From Pleomorphomonas carboxyditropha (GTDB taxonomy: Bacteria > Pseudomonadota > Alphaproteobacteria > Rhizobiales > Pleomorphomonadaceae), in NCBI RefSeq assembly GCF_002770725.1, contig NZ_NQVN01000001.1, positions 620,001 to 684,000 of the forward strand: a stretch of 64,000 nucleotides of DNA, in the 5' to 3' direction. The notes below the pieces were generated by a model. That model searched no databases, was not told where the DNA came from, and was given only the letters and a program-made list of their open reading frames with translations. The position numbers and the translations under genes were made by a program. How positions within the stretch are numbered: position 1 is the stretch's first letter; the number at the start of each line of letters is the position of its first letter. This document shows, piece after piece, positions 35,006 to 42,534 of this stretch.

Positions 35006-35334
35006 GGACGCAGTCCCGTGCCGCCCAGAGGCGAGAACCAGGTCGGCTTCAGGATGCGGCTGCGCATCGCCTGCACCAGCGGTGCCGCCTTGGCGCGGAA
35101 CGCCTGCCAGGCGGGGTCGGCCTCCATGGCGGCGCGGCGGCGCTGGCGGTCGGCGAGGTCGTCATACTGCCAGATGTGGACGACGTCGTTGACGGCGCCG
35201 ATGTCCTGGGTGAACCAGCCGACCAATGTGCCGAGATGGCCCACCTGGATCGCCATGCCCTCGTCGACATAGAGATCGAGATAGGTGCCGACATGCGCCG
35301 GCTCGATGGAATAGGTGCGTTCGTCGAGAATCAT
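35002..35334 (-). CDS. NIPSNAP family protein, first gene of the TRAP operon
   Basis: A 110-residue dimeric alpha-beta-barrel (NIPSNAP) protein. The pattern is ILDERTYSIEPAHVGTYLDLYVDEG, LGTLVGWFTQDIGAVNDVVHIWQYDDLADRQRRRAAM and a C-terminal AMRSRILKPTWFSPL. Some members are linked to small-molecule metabolism, but no reaction is assigned to this type. It lies directly under the TPP riboswitch (66 bases downstream) and overlaps the permease gene, so its job should relate to the imported compound. No strong Shine-Dalgarno precedes the ATG at 35334. Confidence 0.87.
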   Translation of the reverse strand: MILDERTYSIEPAHVGTYLDLYVDEGMAIQVGHLGTLVGWFTQDIGAVNDVVHIWQYDDLADRQRRRAAMEADPAWQAFRAKAAPLVQAMRSRILKPTWFSPLGGTGLRP

Positions 35335-35399
35335 GGTCGTTCGGCCGTCGTTGGGGTTGCGGGCGGCGGAACGCGTCAGGCGGATGTCTGCATGGCTCT

Positions 35400-35481
35400 A
35401 TCCCTCCGCCGGCATGACCCGGATCAGGTTCGTCGGGTTGGAGAAGCTCCTCTCAGCCCCGGATGGGGCACCCCGTGAGAT
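35400..35481 (-). promoter_or_regulatory. TPP riboswitch (THI element)
   Basis: Read on the minus strand, the segment has every conserved block of the thiamine pyrophosphate aptamer in order: CGGGGTGCC, GGGGCTGAGAGG, a variable P3a hairpin, ACCCGACGAACCTGATC, CGGGTCATGCC and GGCGGAGGGA. It ends about 66 bases before the NIPSNAP start. No terminator hairpin with a T-run lies between, so control of translation start is more likely than transcription termination. TPP binding normally shuts genes off, so the NIPSNAP-TRAP operon should be expressed when thiamine is short. Confidence 0.93.
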
Positions 35482-35641
35482 GAGCCGAGCTTAGCCGGAT
35501 GAGTTCGGCCGCGCCAGAGTCAAAGTCCTCGATCCGCGATGGCGAGCCATGCGCCGAACGGGGATGCCGCAACGGCAAATCCCTTGTGGGGGCGACAATG
35601 GTCCACTAGGGTCGGCGCGTTTTTCAGCGATCGATATCGAG

Positions 35642-36808
35642 ATGAAACCCACCAATCCCATCTTCACCGGCCTTCCCACCACCATCTTCGAGGTGATGTC
35701 GGGCCTTGCCCGCGAGACCGGCGCCATCAACCTCGGCCAGGGCTTCCCCGACGTCGACGGTCCGGAGGAGGTGCGCCGCGCCGCCGCCGAAGCCTTGCTC
35801 GCCGGTCCCAACCAGTATCCGCCGATGATGGGCCTGCCGGCCTTGCGGCAGGCGGTCGCGGCGATCAACAAGCGCTTCTACGGCCTCGAGGTCGACTGGC
35901 AAACCGAGGTGATGGTGACGTCCGGCGCCACCGAGGCGCTCGGCGACGCCATTCTCGGTCTCGTCCGCCCCGGCGACGAGGTGGTGCTGATCGAGCCGCT
36001 CTACGACAGCTACCTGCCGATCGTCCGGCAGGCCGGCGGCATCGCCAAGCCGGTGCGCATCGCGCCGCCCAACTGGGAGCTCGACCCCGACGCGCTGGCT
36101 GCCGCCTTCTCCGACCGCACCAAGGCGATCCTGATCAACACGCCGATGAACCCGGCCGGCAAGGTGTTCTCGCGGGCAGAGCTGGAACTGATCGCCGAGC
36201 TCTGCCGGAAGCACGACGCGGTGGTGATCGCCGACGAGGTCTACGAGCATCTGGTGTTCGACGGCCGGCGGCACGTCTCGCCGATGCAACTGCCGGGCAT
36301 GCGCGATCGCGTCGTCCGCATCGGATCGGCCGGCAAGACCTTCTCGCTGACCGGCTGGAAGGTGGGCTACGTCACGGCGGCGCCGGCGCTGATGGAGCCG
36401 ATCGCCAAGGCGCACCAGTTCGTCACCTTCACCACGCCGCCGGCCTTGCAGACGGCGGTGGCGCACGGCCTTTGCTTCGACGACGACTATTTCGACGGCT
36501 TCGTCGCCGGCCTGCAGGCCAAGCGGGACCGCCTGTCGAATGGGCTTTCGGCGCTCGGCTTTTCGGTGCTGCCGTCGGCCGGCACCTATTTCATCGTGAC
36601 CGATACCGGGCCGGTCCGAATCGACGACGACGCCGAGGCCTGCCTCAGGATGACGCGCGAGGCCGGCGTCGCGGCGGTGCCGGTGTCGGCCTTCTATGTT
36701 TCCGATCCGCCGAAGCGCTTCATCCGATTCTGCTTTTCCAAGCGTGACGAGGTGCTCGACGAGGCCGTCGCCCGTCTCGCCGCCTGGATCGACAAACAGG
36801 GACGATGA
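35642..36808 (+). CDS. Class I/II PLP-dependent aminotransferase
   Basis: A 388-residue fold-type I aminotransferase. The PLP lysine is Lys232 in IGSAGKTFSLTGWKVGY; INTPMNPAGKVFS supplies the ring-stacking and carboxylate-binding Asn, and IADEVYEHLVFDG the cofactor Asp/Tyr. The N-terminal INLGQGFPDVDGPEEV is typical of methionine/kynurenine-type aminotransferases (YbdL-like). Amino-group donor is not predictable. It starts at the ATG at 35642 and its stop overlaps the asparaginase start by 4 bases. Confidence 0.9.
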   Translation: MKPTNPIFTGLPTTIFEVMSGLARETGAINLGQGFPDVDGPEEVRRAAAEALLAGPNQYPPMMGLPALRQAVAAINKRFYGLEVDWQTEVMVTSGATEALGDAILGLVRPGDEVVLIEPLYDSYLPIVRQAGGIAKPVRIAPPNWELDPDALAAAFSDRTKAILINTPMNPAGKVFSRAELELIAELCRKHDAVVIADEVYEHLVFDGRRHVSPMQLPGMRDRVVRIGSAGKTFSLTGWKVGYVTAAPALMEPIAKAHQFVTFTTPPALQTAVAHGLCFDDDYFDGFVAGLQAKRDRLSNGLSALGFSVLPSAGTYFIVTDTGPVRIDDDAEACLRMTREAGVAAVPVSAFYVSDPPKRFIRFCFSKRDEVLDEAVARLAAWIDKQGR

Positions 36809-37836
36809 TGGCGATGGAAAATCCGGTTCTGGTCGAGGTGACGCGCGGCCCGATCGTCGAAAGCTTCCACCGGGGGTCGGTGGCGATCGTCGACGGCGAC
36901 GGCCGCCTGGTGTTCGGTGTCGGCGACATCGAACGGCCGAGCTTCCCGCGCTCGGCGGTGAAGCCGTTCCAGGCCTTGCCCTTCGTCGAGAGCGGCGCCG
37001 CCGACCGCTTCGGCTTCGGCGACGCCGAGCTGGCGCTCGCCATGGCCTCGCACAATGCCGAGCCCCGGCATGTCGAGACGGTCCGGGCGATGCTCGCCGC
37101 CGCCGGCCTCGACGAAAGCTGCCTGGCCTGCGGCCCCCACTGGCCGGGCCGGCACGCCGATCAGGGCGAGTTGCACCGGCGGGGCGAAAAGCCCGGCCGC
37201 ATCCACAACAACTGTTCGGGCAAGCATACCGGCTTCCTGTGCACCTGCGTCGTCACCGGCGCCGACCCGCGCGGCTACGAGACGGCGGAGCATCCGGTGA
37301 TGCGCGAAGTGATCGCCGCCGGCGCCTCGATGACCGGCACGCCGCACGCCACCGACATCTGCGGCACCGACGGTTGCTCGATCCCGACCTTCGCCGTGGC
37401 GCCGCGGGCGCTCGCCCATGGCTTTGCCCGCTTCGTGACCGGCGTCGGCCTCACCGCCACCCGCGCCCGCGCCGCCGAGCGGCTGCGGCTTGCCGCCGCC
37501 GCCGAGCCGTTCATGGTCGCCGGTACGGGGCGCTTCTGCACGCGGGTGATGACGGCGCTCGGCGACCGCGTGCTGGTCAAGACCGGCGCCGAGGGGGTGT
37601 TCATCGGGGCGATCAAGGAGCTCGGCCTCGGCATCGCCCTCAAGATCGACGACGGCGCCGGACGGGCCTCCGAGGCGGCGATGGCTCGAATTCTGATCGA
37701 TCTCATGAAACTCACCCCCGACGATCCGGGTTATGCCGAGATGCGGGACCTCGCCAATCCCCAGGTGAAAAGCTGGGCGGGCGAAAGGGTCGGCGAGATC
37801 CGCGTCACCGAAGCGCTCGACGGCGTCACCGGCTGA
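36805..37836 (+). CDS. L-asparaginase II family protein (rhizobial type)
   Basis: A 343-residue asparaginase of the Pfam Asparaginase_II type, unrelated in fold to E. coli AnsA/AnsB and first known from Rhizobium etli. Conserved parts are VEVTRGPIVESFHRG, RSAVKPFQALP, ALAMASHNAEP, and NNCSGKHTGFLCTC. It would hydrolyse asparagine to aspartate and ammonia. Translation is coupled to the preceding aminotransferase through the ATGA overlap, which suggests joint amino acid catabolism. Confidence 0.92.
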   Translation: MMAMENPVLVEVTRGPIVESFHRGSVAIVDGDGRLVFGVGDIERPSFPRSAVKPFQALPFVESGAADRFGFGDAELALAMASHNAEPRHVETVRAMLAAAGLDESCLACGPHWPGRHADQGELHRRGEKPGRIHNNCSGKHTGFLCTCVVTGADPRGYETAEHPVMREVIAAGASMTGTPHATDICGTDGCSIPTFAVAPRALAHGFARFVTGVGLTATRARAAERLRLAAAAEPFMVAGTGRFCTRVMTALGDRVLVKTGAEGVFIGAIKELGLGIALKIDDGAGRASEAAMARILIDLMKLTPDDPGYAEMRDLANPQVKSWAGERVGEIRVTEALDGVTG

Positions 37837-37868
37837 GCGGCGGCATCAAGGCAGGACGGAGGCGCAGC

Positions 37869-38042
37869 ATGGGTGAGGTCGTCAAGCTCGACAAGAAGGC
37901 GCGCGAGGCGCGACGGAAGGCGCAGGCCGCCCGGGCGGCGAGCGACGCGGCCGGCAACCGGGTGTCGGCCGGCCGAACGGTCGCCGCCATCGCCGGCGGG
38001 CTGATCCTCGTCCTGATGATCGGGGTGACTTTCTTTCTTTGA
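37869..38042 (+). CDS. Small single-helix membrane protein (57 residues)
   Basis: A 57-residue protein with a charged, Ala/Arg/Lys-rich N-terminal helix (KKAREARRKAQAARAA) and one C-terminal membrane helix (about 39-57, AAIAGGLILVLMIGVTFFL). GGAGG precedes the ATG at 37869. It follows the asparaginase gene by 32 bases and probably shares its transcript. Tail-anchored topology is expected. No family recognised. Confidence 0.65.
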   Translation: MGEVVKLDKKAREARRKAQAARAASDAAGNRVSAGRTVAAIAGGLILVLMIGVTFFL

Positions 38043-38048
38043 TCCTGT

Positions 38049-39344
38049 TCAGGCGGCCTGCGGCAAAGGGGCGGCCGGCTCGCGCTTGCGCTCAATGGTG
38101 AGGCAGAGCGCCGCCGCCGCCAGGCAGAAGCCGCCGGCCACCATCAGCGCCGGCACGTAGCTTTCGAGGTCGGTGCGGCTCCAGCCGGCGCCATAGGCGG
38201 CGGTTGCGGCGCCGAGCTGGTGGGCGGCGAACACCCAGCCGAAGACGAGACCGGCCTTCTCGGCGCCGAAGCGCTCGGCGGCGAGCTTGACGGTGGGCGG
38301 CACGGTGGCGATCCAGTCGAGGCCGTAGAAGACGGCGAAGCCGGCGAGCAGCAGCGGGTCGAAGCCGGTGAGCGGCAGATAGAGCAGGGAGAGGCCGCGC
38401 AGGCCGTAGTACCAGAACAGCAGCCAGCGATTGTCGTAGCGGTCGGAAAGCCAGCCGGACAGCAGCGTGCCGAAGAAGTCGAACACGCCGATGAAGGCCA
38501 GCAGGCCGGCGGCGCTGACCGGCGCCACGCCGTAGTCGCCGCAGATCGTCACCCAGTGCGTCTGGATGAGGCCATTGGTGGAGAGGCCGCAGACGAAGAA
38601 GGTGGCGGCCAATACCCAGAAGACATAGGAGCGGGCGGCGTCGCGCAGGCCCATGATGGGCGCCGACACCAGCGTCAGCAGGCCGGCCGTATGGGCCGGC
38701 GCCGGCTGGTATGTGCCGCCGAACGGCGCGAGACCGATGTCGGCCGGCCGGTCGCGCATCAGGAACAGCACGCCGAGCAGCGCGACGGCCAGCAGGGCGA
38801 CCACGAGGCCGAGGGCGGCGCGCCAGCCCCATGCCTCGGTGGCGGCGGCGATCACCGGCAGGAAAATGAGCTGTCCGGTGGCATTGGAGGCGGTGAGCAG
38901 GCCGACGACGACGCCCCGCCGGCTGACGAACCAGCGGGTCGCCACCGTGGCGGCGAGCACCGTTGCCGTCATGCCGGTGCCGAAGCCGATGACGAGCCCC
39001 CAGAACAGCATCAATTGCCAGAGCTCGGTCATGGTGACGGAAAAGCCGAAGCCGGCAATGATCAAGAGGAGGGCGGTGACGACGACCCGGCGGACGCCGA
39101 AGCGGTTCATCAGCGCCGCCGAAAACGGTCCCATCAGGCCGAACAGCACCAGGCGGACGGCAAAAGCCGTCGAGATGTCGGAATTCTTCCAGCCGAACTC
39201 GACTTCGAGCGGCCGCAGCATGACGCCGGGCGCCCCGAGCGCGCCGGCCGTCGCCAGCATGGTGAGGAAGGTGACGGCGGTTACCACCCAACCGTAGTGG
39301 ATATCGCGGCGGGCAAAGAAGGCCGGCAGGCCGGAAGTCGTCAT
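38049..39344 (-). CDS. MFS transporter (OFA/monocarboxylate-like)
   Basis: A 431-residue major facilitator with twelve predicted helices. The start HYGWVVTAVTFLTMLATAG and LRPLEVEFGWKNSDISTAF are common in MFS members of the OFA and monocarboxylate groups, and the loop-2 motif is seen as ALMNRFGVRRVVV. LSGWLSDRYDNR is the matching loop 8. Substrate unknown. It lies 40 bases after the marR gene on the same strand, so the regulator likely controls it. Confidence 0.88.
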   Translation of the reverse strand: MTTSGLPAFFARRDIHYGWVVTAVTFLTMLATAGALGAPGVMLRPLEVEFGWKNSDISTAFAVRLVLFGLMGPFSAALMNRFGVRRVVVTALLLIIAGFGFSVTMTELWQLMLFWGLVIGFGTGMTATVLAATVATRWFVSRRGVVVGLLTASNATGQLIFLPVIAAATEAWGWRAALGLVVALLAVALLGVLFLMRDRPADIGLAPFGGTYQPAPAHTAGLLTLVSAPIMGLRDAARSYVFWVLAATFFVCGLSTNGLIQTHWVTICGDYGVAPVSAAGLLAFIGVFDFFGTLLSGWLSDRYDNRWLLFWYYGLRGLSLLYLPLTGFDPLLLAGFAVFYGLDWIATVPPTVKLAAERFGAEKAGLVFGWVFAAHQLGAATAAYGAGWSRTDLESYVPALMVAGGFCLAAAALCLTIERKREPAAPLPQAA

Positions 39345-39384
39345 CGGCTGGCTTTCGCTGAACGGAGGAAAGAAAGGAAAAAAT

Positions 39385-39783
39385 CTAGAGGGCGCCGGAG
39401 AGGTCGGTGATCGCCGTGATCTTGTCCGGACCGAGCGTCGCCTCGATCTCGGTCTGCGCGGCCTGCCAGAGCGGCACGGCGGCGGCGAACCGCTGCCGCC
39501 CCGTTTCGGTCAGCCGCAGCATGCAGCGCCGCCCGTCACCGCAACCGGTCTCCTCGACGAGATCGTAGCGTTCAAGCACCTGCACGTTGCGGCCGACCGT
39601 TGACCGGTCGAGATCGCAGATCGCGGCGAGCTCGGAGATCGACAGTTTTCCGGCCCGCTCGATCTTCTTCAGCAATTTATATTGGGCGAGCGTCAGCCCG
39701 ACCTCGGCGAGATGGCGGTCGTAAATGGCGGTGGTCTTGCGCGCCGCCGTTCTCAGGAGATCGCAATAGCAAGGTGAGTCCAT
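39385..39783 (-). CDS. MarR-family transcriptional regulator
   Basis: A 132-residue winged-helix regulator. The recognition region is KLSISELAAICDLDRSTVGRNVQVLERYDLVEE, and the wing is GCGDGRRCMLRLTETG. Three cysteines lie at positions 5, 7 and 56, with others near the wing; a redox-sensing role like that of OhrR is possible but not supported further. The start ATG at 39783 is 5 bases from a perfect palindrome GGGTATATACCC, a likely operator. It forms a unit with the MFS gene downstream. Confidence 0.88.
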   Translation of the reverse strand: MDSPCYCDLLRTAARKTTAIYDRHLAEVGLTLAQYKLLKKIERAGKLSISELAAICDLDRSTVGRNVQVLERYDLVEETGCGDGRRCMLRLTETGRQRFAAAVPLWQAAQTEIEATLGPDKITAITDLSGAL

Positions 39784-39788
39784 GACGC

Positions 39789-39800
39789 GGGTATATACCC
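39789..39800. promoter_or_regulatory. Candidate MarR operator
   Basis: GGGTATATACCC is a perfect 12-bp palindrome 5 bases upstream of the marR start codon. MarR proteins commonly bind such sites at their own promoters. It also lies in the 191-base divergent region shared with the PLP enzyme gene. Confidence 0.5.
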
Positions 39801-39974
39801 CTATTCTCTCGCCGACAAGGTCTCTTGACGAGGCCGGGCGCCGGCAATGACAAGATGGAATGAAAATGCACCGGATGGCATTCTGCGGAAATCCAATTCC
39901 TTAGAATGGCGCGTTGGCGGGGCTAGTGTGCGGACGGGGCGTCTTGCCGCGCCATTATCCGAGAGAAAGCCATC

Positions 39975-41159
39975 ATGAAGATCGAGACCCAGTCCATCCA
40001 CGCCGGCCTGCCGGCCGCCCGTTCGGGCGAACCCGTCCTGAGCCCGCTGGTGCCGGCCTCGAGCTTCTACGCCCATCCCGACGATATCGGCTTTTCCGCC
40101 AACGACCTCGACGACAAGGCGCCGCATTTCTACACGCGCTGGAGCAACCCGACGGCGGCGGCGCTGGAAGCGCGGCTAGCGGCGCTCGACGGCGGCGAGG
40201 CGGCGCTGACCTTCGCCAGCGGCATGTCGGCGGTGACCGGCCTGTTTCTCAACCGGCTGAAGGCGGGCGACCATCTCGTCGTTTCCAACGTCTGCTATGC
40301 CGGCGTCGCCGAGTTCGCCCACGACAGCCTGCCGGGGCTCGGCATCGGCGTGACGGCGGTCGACACGTCCGACGTCGCGAAGGTGGCGGCGGCGATCCGG
40401 CCGGAAACCAAGCTCGTCCACATCGAGACGCCGGCCAACCCGATTCTGCGCCTCGCCGACATTTCGGCCATCGCCGGCGTCGTCCACGCGGCCGGTGCCG
40501 AGCTGTCCGTCGATTCGACCATGGCGACGCCGGTGGCGACCAAGCCCTTGCAACTCGGCGCCGATTTCGTCGTCCATTCGCTGACCAAATACGCCTGCGG
40601 CCATGGCGATGCGCTGGGCGGGGCGGTGATCGGCGCGGCGGCGGCCATCGCCGATCTCCGGAAAACGTCGCTGATCCACCTCGGCGCGGCGCTCAATCCC
40701 TTCGCGGCCTGGCTGATTTTGCGCGGCCTCGAGACGCTGCCGATCCGCATGAAGGCGCATGAGGAGAACGCCCGCGCCGTCTCGGCGTTCCTCGAAAACC
40801 ATCGACGCGTCAAGCGCGTCTACTGGCCCGGCTTGGCCAGCCATCCGCAGCACGATCTCGCCGTGCGCCAGATGCGCAACTTCTCGGGCATGGTGTCCTT
40901 CGTGGCGGACGACGGCCCGGCGCTGGCCCGGCAGTTCGCCGACCGGCTCAGGACGGTCGCCTATGCCGTGTCGCTCGGCAAGACCCGCAGCCTGCTGTTC
41001 TACATCCCGGCCGACGACTTGATCGCCTCGTCCTTCCGCCTCGAAGGCGAGGATGCGGCCGCCTATCGCGACTGGACGGGCGAGGGCACTTTCCGCCTGT
41101 CGGTCGGCCTCGAGAACGCCGACGACATCATTGCCGACCTCGACGCGGCGCTCGGCTGA
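39975..41159 (+). CDS. Trans-sulfuration family PLP enzyme (cystathionine gamma-synthase/beta-lyase-like)
   Basis: A 394-residue Cys/Met-metabolism PLP enzyme. The start KIETQSIHAG, the TRWSNPTAAALEARLAALDGGEAAL segment, and the PLP lysine Lys205 in HSLTKYACGHGDALGG are family hallmarks. The set includes cystathionine gamma-synthase, gamma-lyase, beta-lyase and O-acylhomoserine sulfhydrylase; sequence alone does not separate them. ATG at 39975 with GAGAGAAAG upstream. No SAM riboswitch seen in the leader. Confidence 0.9.
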   Translation: MKIETQSIHAGLPAARSGEPVLSPLVPASSFYAHPDDIGFSANDLDDKAPHFYTRWSNPTAAALEARLAALDGGEAALTFASGMSAVTGLFLNRLKAGDHLVVSNVCYAGVAEFAHDSLPGLGIGVTAVDTSDVAKVAAAIRPETKLVHIETPANPILRLADISAIAGVVHAAGAELSVDSTMATPVATKPLQLGADFVVHSLTKYACGHGDALGGAVIGAAAAIADLRKTSLIHLGAALNPFAAWLILRGLETLPIRMKAHEENARAVSAFLENHRRVKRVYWPGLASHPQHDLAVRQMRNFSGMVSFVADDGPALARQFADRLRTVAYAVSLGKTRSLLFYIPADDLIASSFRLEGEDAAAYRDWTGEGTFRLSVGLENADDIIADLDAALG

Positions 41160-41228
41160 GCGGCGCCGGCCGAGAGGATACCTCCTGGGGTTGCCGATTC
41201 ATGGGCCGGCTATAGGCGAAAGGGCTTA

Positions 41229-41257
41229 TTGACGGGTAATGTAACCGGTTACATCAT
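41229..41257 (+). promoter_or_regulatory. Promoter with embedded LacI-type operator for the sugar ABC operon
   Basis: A -35 box TTGACG (41229-41234), a 17-base spacer and a weak -10 CATCAT (41252-41257) surround the perfect palindrome ATGTAACCGGTTACAT (41239-41254). The central CG and TGTAACCGGTTACA form match LacI/GalR-family operators. A repressor bound here would block RNA polymerase. The likely binder is the LacI protein encoded at 45954. The leader to the first gene is about 130 bases. Confidence 0.75.
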
Positions 41258-41396
41258 GCGTTTCGGGCGTTCTTGGCCCATGGGATCGTTCCGCCCGAGG
41301 GCTGGTGCCGCGGCGTGGGGATCCCCCGAGGAAACGACACCAAGCGACAGGCCGGCGGGCCGGAGGACCGGTTCGCGGCGCGTCAGGGAGGCGACA

Positions 41397-42413
41397 ATGA
41401 AATCAGTTCTGTTGGCGGCCGGCATCGCCGTGGCCGCGGTCAGCGCGGCATCGGCGGCCGACACCTTCACCATCGGCCTGTCGAACGGCTGGGTCGGCAG
41501 CGAGTGGCGCACCCAGATGATCGAGGAGGCGCAGGCGGCCGCCAAGGCGTGGGCCGACAAGGGCGTCACGGTCAATGTCGTGGTGCAGTCGTCCAACGTC
41601 GACGTGCAGGGCCAGATCGGCAACGTCCGCAACTTCATCAACCAGGGCGTCAACGCCATCATCATCGATCCGAACAGCCCGACGGCCTTCGATCCGATCT
41701 TCGCGCAGGCCAAGGCCAAGGGCATCCTGGTGATCAGCACCGATGCCGAGGTGTCGTCCAAGGACGCCATCTACGTCGGCATCGACCAGAAGGACTGGGC
41801 GGTGAAGTCGGCCGAGTGGCTGGCCAACACGCTGGGCGGCAAGGGCAATGTCGTCACCATCAACGGCGTCGCCGGCCATCCGGCCAACCAGATGCGCGTC
41901 GAAGGCTACACCGAGGTGTTCAAGAAGTTCCCGGACATCAAGGTTCTCAACGAGGCCAACGCCAACTGGGACCAGGCGCAGGGCCAGCAGACGGCGCAGA
42001 CGCTGCTCGCCACCTATCCCGACATCAACGGCATCTGGGTGCAGGACGGCATGGCCGCCGGCACGTGGCGCGCCATCATGGCCGCCGGCAAGCAGTCGTC
42101 GATCGTCGCCACCGGCGAGATCCGCAAGGACTTCATGGACCTGTGGAAGAAGGAAGGCCTGACGTCGGGCGCTTCCGTCAATCCGCCGGGCGTGATGGCC
42201 TCCGCGCTCAACGTCGCGGTGCTGAAGCTGCAGGGCAAGGAGTTCAAGGACGACGTGTTCGGCGGCGTCTACGGCAACGCCATCTACATCCCGATCCCGT
42301 TCGTCTCCAACGACAACCTCGACGAGAAGCTGAAGGAAGCCGAAGGCAAGCCGGGCTACTGGTCGGTGACCGACGTCGTGTCGATCGACGACGCGGCCAA
42401 GTTCTTCAAGTAA
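41397..42413 (+). CDS. Sugar ABC transporter periplasmic substrate-binding protein
   Basis: A 338-residue type I binding protein (RbsB/XylF class) with a signal peptide of about 20 residues (cleavage at ASA-ADTF). The mature protein shows FINQGVNAIIIDPNSPTAFDP, GILVISTDAEV, and the second-lobe GIWVQDGMAAG, a ribose-type layout. It delivers a sugar or polyol to the permease encoded downstream. The ATG at 41397 has AGGGAGG. A hairpin after the stop may raise the amount of this gene's mRNA over the rest of the operon. Confidence 0.92.
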   Translation: MKSVLLAAGIAVAAVSAASAADTFTIGLSNGWVGSEWRTQMIEEAQAAAKAWADKGVTVNVVVQSSNVDVQGQIGNVRNFINQGVNAIIIDPNSPTAFDPIFAQAKAKGILVISTDAEVSSKDAIYVGIDQKDWAVKSAEWLANTLGGKGNVVTINGVAGHPANQMRVEGYTEVFKKFPDIKVLNEANANWDQAQGQQTAQTLLATYPDINGIWVQDGMAAGTWRAIMAAGKQSSIVATGEIRKDFMDLWKKEGLTSGASVNPPGVMASALNVAVLKLQGKEFKDDVFGGVYGNAIYIPIPFVSNDNLDEKLKEAEGKPGYWSVTDVVSIDDAAKFFK

Positions 42414-42423
42414 GCTCCCGAAC

Positions 42424-42455
42424 GGGCCGGACTGCGGTTCTGCCGGGACCGGCCC
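42424..42455 (+). promoter_or_regulatory. Intercistronic hairpin after the binding-protein gene
   Basis: GGGCCGG (42424-42430) and CCGGCCC (42449-42455) form a 7-bp stem with no T-run. Such hairpins after a binding-protein gene commonly stabilise its mRNA end or partly stop transcription. Confidence 0.5.
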
Positions 42456-42534
42456 ATCCCTTTGCCGCTATCCGGCGCGCGCGGTTCACGTGTGCGACGG
42501 ATGCGCGTTGCCGATCCGAACCCGGATACGCCCG

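Noticed and set aside
39801-39974. SAM riboswitch before the trans-sulfuration-type gene
   Set aside because: No SAM-I or SAM-II conserved blocks could be aligned by eye in this leader.
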